Shown here: in pieces, positions 61,737 to 64,000 of the stretch
Layout: the number at the start of each line of letters is the position of its first letter
How positions within the stretch are numbered: the first letter of the stretch is position 1
From: DAHVFK01 sp963755395
GTDB taxonomy: Bacteria; Pseudomonadota; Gammaproteobacteria; Burkholderiales; SG8-39
DNA length: 64,000 bases
Direction: 5' to 3'
Assembly: GCA_963755395.1 (NCBI GenBank)
Contig: CAVWJJ010000002.1
Coordinates: 1,364,001 to 1,428,000 of the forward strand
Program-made: the position numbers and the translations under genes
Notes under the pieces: model-generated
Seen by the model: only the letters and a program-made list of their open reading frames with translations
The model's database searches: none
Told to the model about the DNA's origin: nothing

Positions 61737-62043
61737 CGCTCGACCTGGCCTGATGCAGCGTCGTCGCGGTGTTGCTCTCGCCCGGCCCGTAGTCGGGGTA
61801 GATGAAACCGAGCAGCTGGAACGCGAAGCCCACGCACAGGCACAGCAGCCCGGCGCGCGTGGCGACCGCGTTTCTCCAGTAACGCCGCAGGTTGCGTGCG
61901 CGCTCCTCCGGCGACGGCTCGACCTGCGTCGCCACGCCGCGCCCGTCGTCGGTCACCTCGAGCGCCGGAAACCGGTGCAGCACGAGCAGCAGCGCGCCGG
62001 CGAAATTCAGCATCAGCCCGACCAGGGTAAGGGTGTCCGCCAT
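61684..62043 (-). CDS. Small two-helix membrane protein
   Basis: The 119-residue protein has hydrophobic segments at about 6-22 and 66-82 and a charged loop between. The last 30 residues are Ala/Ser/Pro-rich and overlap the gene on the other strand, so the natural end may be earlier. No family is recognised. It is eight bases downstream of an exported hypothetical protein. Confidence 0.55.
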   Translation of the reverse strand: MADTLTLVGLMLNFAGALLLVLHRFPALEVTDDGRGVATQVEPSPEERARNLRRYWRNAVATRAGLLCLCVGFAFQLLGFIYPDYGPGESNTATTLHQARSSATCARPSSPPAFPSPGA

Positions 62044-62051
62044 GTCTCGTC

Positions 62052-62567
62052 CTAATGGTTTTGTCTCGGGGACAGCGCTTCAAACGTGATTGGAGCCTTG
62101 ATCAGCGCGGCTTGGCAACTCCCTCGCCCAACGACATCCACTCGTATCAGCGTATCGGCATCCAACGCGCGCAACGCGGCTTCTCGTTGGGCTCCCTTCC
62201 ACCGGCCGCGGAAGTAAGAGCCCAGGAACGACCGACCCATCGGGGCGACTCCATCGGCGTCCACATACAGAAACTCGCGCACCCGCCGGACGGTTTTGGC
62301 GCACGCGGCGCGAAACGAATCGGGGTCAACTTCCCTGAGGGCGATGAGCATTTCGATCTGGTCCGGATCGCGTCGGTACGACACGCTCGCGCCTTCGATG
62401 GGCGATGGCCAGTCCTTGATCGACGTGAGCGCAACCTCAAGCTTGAAACTGCCGAACTCGAGCTTGGACACCGGCGTTCCGCCAAGCTCATCCAGCGGCG
62501 TCGCCCGGGCAGCGCTGCCGAAAGCAGCGGCCAACGCCAGAAGCAGAACGGCAATACGCGTGTTCAT
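62052..62567 (-). CDS. Exported hypothetical protein
   Basis: The 171-residue protein has a signal peptide (about 1-22, ending ARAT), then a mixed alpha/beta domain with YRRDPDQIEMLIALREVD and two cysteines (residues 89 and about 151). No family is recognised. It is followed by a two-helix membrane protein and preceded by a small hydrophobic protein, all on the minus strand. Confidence 0.65.
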   Translation of the reverse strand: MNTRIAVLLLALAAAFGSAARATPLDELGGTPVSKLEFGSFKLEVALTSIKDWPSPIEGASVSYRRDPDQIEMLIALREVDPDSFRAACAKTVRRVREFLYVDADGVAPMGRSFLGSYFRGRWKGAQREAALRALDADTLIRVDVVGRGSCQAALIKAPITFEALSPRQNH

Positions 62568-62610
62568 CGCTCTTCCTTATGCCCAAGGGGCGCCGTTGGA
62601 CCTTTCGCGC

Positions 62611-62799
62611 TCATTGCAGCGATCTCTGGATCAAGCCCGCGATAGTACCGGCGCCGGCCATGATCAGAACAAATTCCATAAGCCCCGTGCTGGAAAACTG
62701 CTCCGGAGCGAACAGCGCGGCGATTCCTCCGGTAAAAGCGCCGAACACTGCACCGCCGACCAGGCCGACCAGACTTCCCCGGGCAATCCGCGTCAACAC
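62611..62799 (-). CDS. Small hydrophobic hypothetical protein
   Basis: The 62-residue protein is rich in Gly and hydrophobic residues, with two likely membrane helices (about 8-30 and 40-58). GTG 62799 is chosen; another in-frame GTG at 62832 would overlap the preceding gene's end. No family is recognised. It lies directly downstream of the dehydrogenase gene. Confidence 0.5.
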   Translation of the reverse strand: MLTRIARGSLVGLVGGAVFGAFTGGIAALFAPEQFSSTGLMEFVLIMAGAGTIAGLIQRSLQ

Positions 62800-62812
62800 T
62801 GCGCGCTCGATG

Positions 62813-63886
62813 CTACCGCAGCGCAAGCGCACGCAGGGTGGCGGCGAGGGTCTCGGCGGCGCGTCTGGTGCCGCCTTCGGGCTGGCCGAAGCGGCCCAGA
62901 ACGAGTTTCCCCTGCGCCAGCGCCGTGTCCACCGCGCGCCGGATCAAGCCGGCGGCCTCGTGCTCGCCGAGGTGCTCGAGCATGAGCGCGACCGAAAGCA
63001 CCTGGGACACGGGGTTGGCCTTGTCCCGGCCCGCGATGTCGGGCGCGCTGCCATGGATCGGCTCGAAATAGGCGTGCTTGTCGCCGATGTTGCCCGAGGG
63101 GCACAGGCCGATGCCGCCGACGGTGGCGCCGCCGAGGTCGGAAAGGATGTCTCCCAGGAAATTCTCCATTACCAGCACGTCGAAGCGCTGCGGCTCGAGC
63201 ACTAGCGCCTGCGCTGCGGCGTCGGCGTACAGGTGCTCGCGCCGCACGTCCGGGTAGGATTCGCCTACCTCGTCGAACACGCGCCGGAAGAAGGCGAGCG
63301 AGGCCAGCACGTTGGCCTTGTCGACACAGGTGACCTGTTTTGCGCGGCTGCGCCGCCGCGCGAGTTCGAACGCGTAGCGCGCGATGCGCTCGACGCCCTT
63401 GCGCGTCACCAGCAGCGTGTCGGCCATCGCCTCGCTGGTGCCGATTCCCTTTCCGCGCGACAGGTACAGGCCCTCGGTGTTCTCGCGCACGATGACGTAG
63501 TCGATTTCGCCCGCCTTGGCCTTGAGCGGCGCCTCGACTCCGGGCAGCAGGCGCACCGGGCGCAGGTTGGCATAGGCATCGAGGCCGGTTCTCAGTACGC
63601 CGCCGAGCAGGCCCGCCTCGGTGCCGTCGGGCAGGCGCACGCCGGGCAGGCCGACCGGACCCTTGAGCGCGGCGTCGGCGGCCTTGATCGCCGCGAAGGT
63701 CTCTGGCGCAAGGCTGGTGCCGCTCTTCTGGTAGTAGCCCGCGCCCCCTTCACGCAGGTCGATCTGGAGCCGAAAGCCGAGCGCATCCTGCGCCGCCTCC
63801 AGGACGAGCAGGGCGGCGTCGACCAGCTCGGGGCCGATGCCGTCGCCCTTGATGACAACGACGCGATGGTTGCGGGGCGAGAGCAT
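62813..63886 (-). CDS. Isopropylmalate/isocitrate dehydrogenase-family enzyme
   Basis: The 357-residue protein has the family motifs VIKGDGIGPELVDAAL (near 11), a VIVRENTEGLYLSRG segment (near 122), KANVLAS and a C-terminal NIGDKHAYFEPIHGSAPDIA with the metal-binding region. The RENTEGLY form is seen in IDH, homoisocitrate and tartrate dehydrogenases, so the exact substrate is open. ATG 63886 starts the homology. The gene upstream is a fragment. Confidence 0.87.
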   Translation of the reverse strand: MLSPRNHRVVVIKGDGIGPELVDAALLVLEAAQDALGFRLQIDLREGGAGYYQKSGTSLAPETFAAIKAADAALKGPVGLPGVRLPDGTEAGLLGGVLRTGLDAYANLRPVRLLPGVEAPLKAKAGEIDYVIVRENTEGLYLSRGKGIGTSEAMADTLLVTRKGVERIARYAFELARRRSRAKQVTCVDKANVLASLAFFRRVFDEVGESYPDVRREHLYADAAAQALVLEPQRFDVLVMENFLGDILSDLGGATVGGIGLCPSGNIGDKHAYFEPIHGSAPDIAGRDKANPVSQVLSVALMLEHLGEHEAAGLIRRAVDTALAQGKLVLGRFGQPEGGTRRAAETLAATLRALALR

Positions 63887-63890
63887 GGCA

Positions 63891-64000
63891 TTAGTCGCCG
63901 AAGTAACGTCCGGGGGTGAAATCGGCCAGCGGCTTGCCGCTCGGCTTGAAGATCGCATTGACCCGCGCCACCGTCTCGCTGCGCACCGTCATGCGCCCCT
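63891..64000 (-). CDS. C-terminal fragment of an unidentified protein
   Basis: The last 110 bases encode, on the minus strand, an open frame running off the window and ending in TVARVNAIFKPSGKPLADFT followed by PGRYFGD and TAA. No family can be assigned from 36 residues. The stop lies five bases before the dehydrogenase start, so the two genes probably form an operon. Confidence 0.6.
   Translation of the reverse strand, partial: GRMTVRSETVARVNAIFKPSGKPLADFTPGRYFGD

Overview
The window is about 70% GC and carries densely packed, bacterial-type operons with many ATGA/GTGA stop-start overlaps. Gene content points to a betaproteobacterium, probably Burkholderiales or a relative. The indicators are an N-type ATPase operon, EttA, a BCAM0308-family protein, an Ftr-type iron-uptake locus, a TAXI solute-binding protein, DUF3300 and 4-hydroxyphenylpyruvate dioxygenase. 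The species cannot be named from the sequence. I see no tRNA, rRNA, insertion sequence, prophage or CRISPR array, and no gene-free stretch longer than 300 bases.

Layout. 1-2464: the end of nfeD, a frameshifted slipin, and an ornithine cyclodeaminase-like enzyme. 2495-8478: a complete N-type F1Fo ATPase operon (atpD-C-Q-B-E-F-A-G) that lacks atpR. 8491-11454: a compact unit of an ECF sigma factor, a membrane anti-sigma protein fused to a DsrE-like domain, two exported DsrE-like proteins and a YcgR-like PilZ protein. 11479-14023: a Spy/CpxP-like gene preceded by a CpxR-type box, then a response regulator and a sensor kinase. 14020-23998: mostly housekeeping genes (nuclease/phosphatase, metallo-hydrolase, dehydrogenases, EamA transporter, ketopantoate reductase, acyl-CoA dehydrogenase, ettA, LOG protein).

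24024-31765 looks like a low-oxygen stress block. It holds a BCAM0308 protein, an HPF-type ribosome factor, a universal stress protein, an archaeal-type methionine adenosyltransferase with an overlapping PmtA-like methyltransferase, a DksA-like protein, an Acg-type nitroreductase, a K+ channel-like protein and a YeiH-type transporter. Two divergent intergenic regions here carry the same 14-bp FNR-type site. 32103-36063 holds metabolic genes, including a MetE-like protein and polyphosphate glucokinase.

36118-42545: an iron-uptake operon (P19, porin, cupredoxin, NapH-like ferredoxin, but no FTR1 permease) is divergent from a two-subunit molybdenum hydroxylase, with Fur-like sites between them. 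42542-49398: envelope proteins, then a MacAB-like ABC export operon with another FNR-type site and a -10 box, a BON protein and an aldo/keto reductase. 49627-55017: an EF-hand/BON protein, then a five-gene minus-strand operon (GST, cyclase-like/PEGA protein, Ser/Thr kinase, TAXI protein, SDR). 55079-64000: amidase, YdcH-like, M48 peptidase, acyl-CoA ligase, hppD, small unknown genes, and an isopropylmalate/isocitrate dehydrogenase-family enzyme.

The least conventional elements are the DsrE/ECF-sigma signalling unit, the archaeal-type SAM synthetase joined to a lipid-type methyltransferase under a shared FNR-type site, the modified N-ATPase, and the permease-less Ftr locus. Several genes start exactly six bases after a -10-like hexamer, which suggests leaderless mRNAs.
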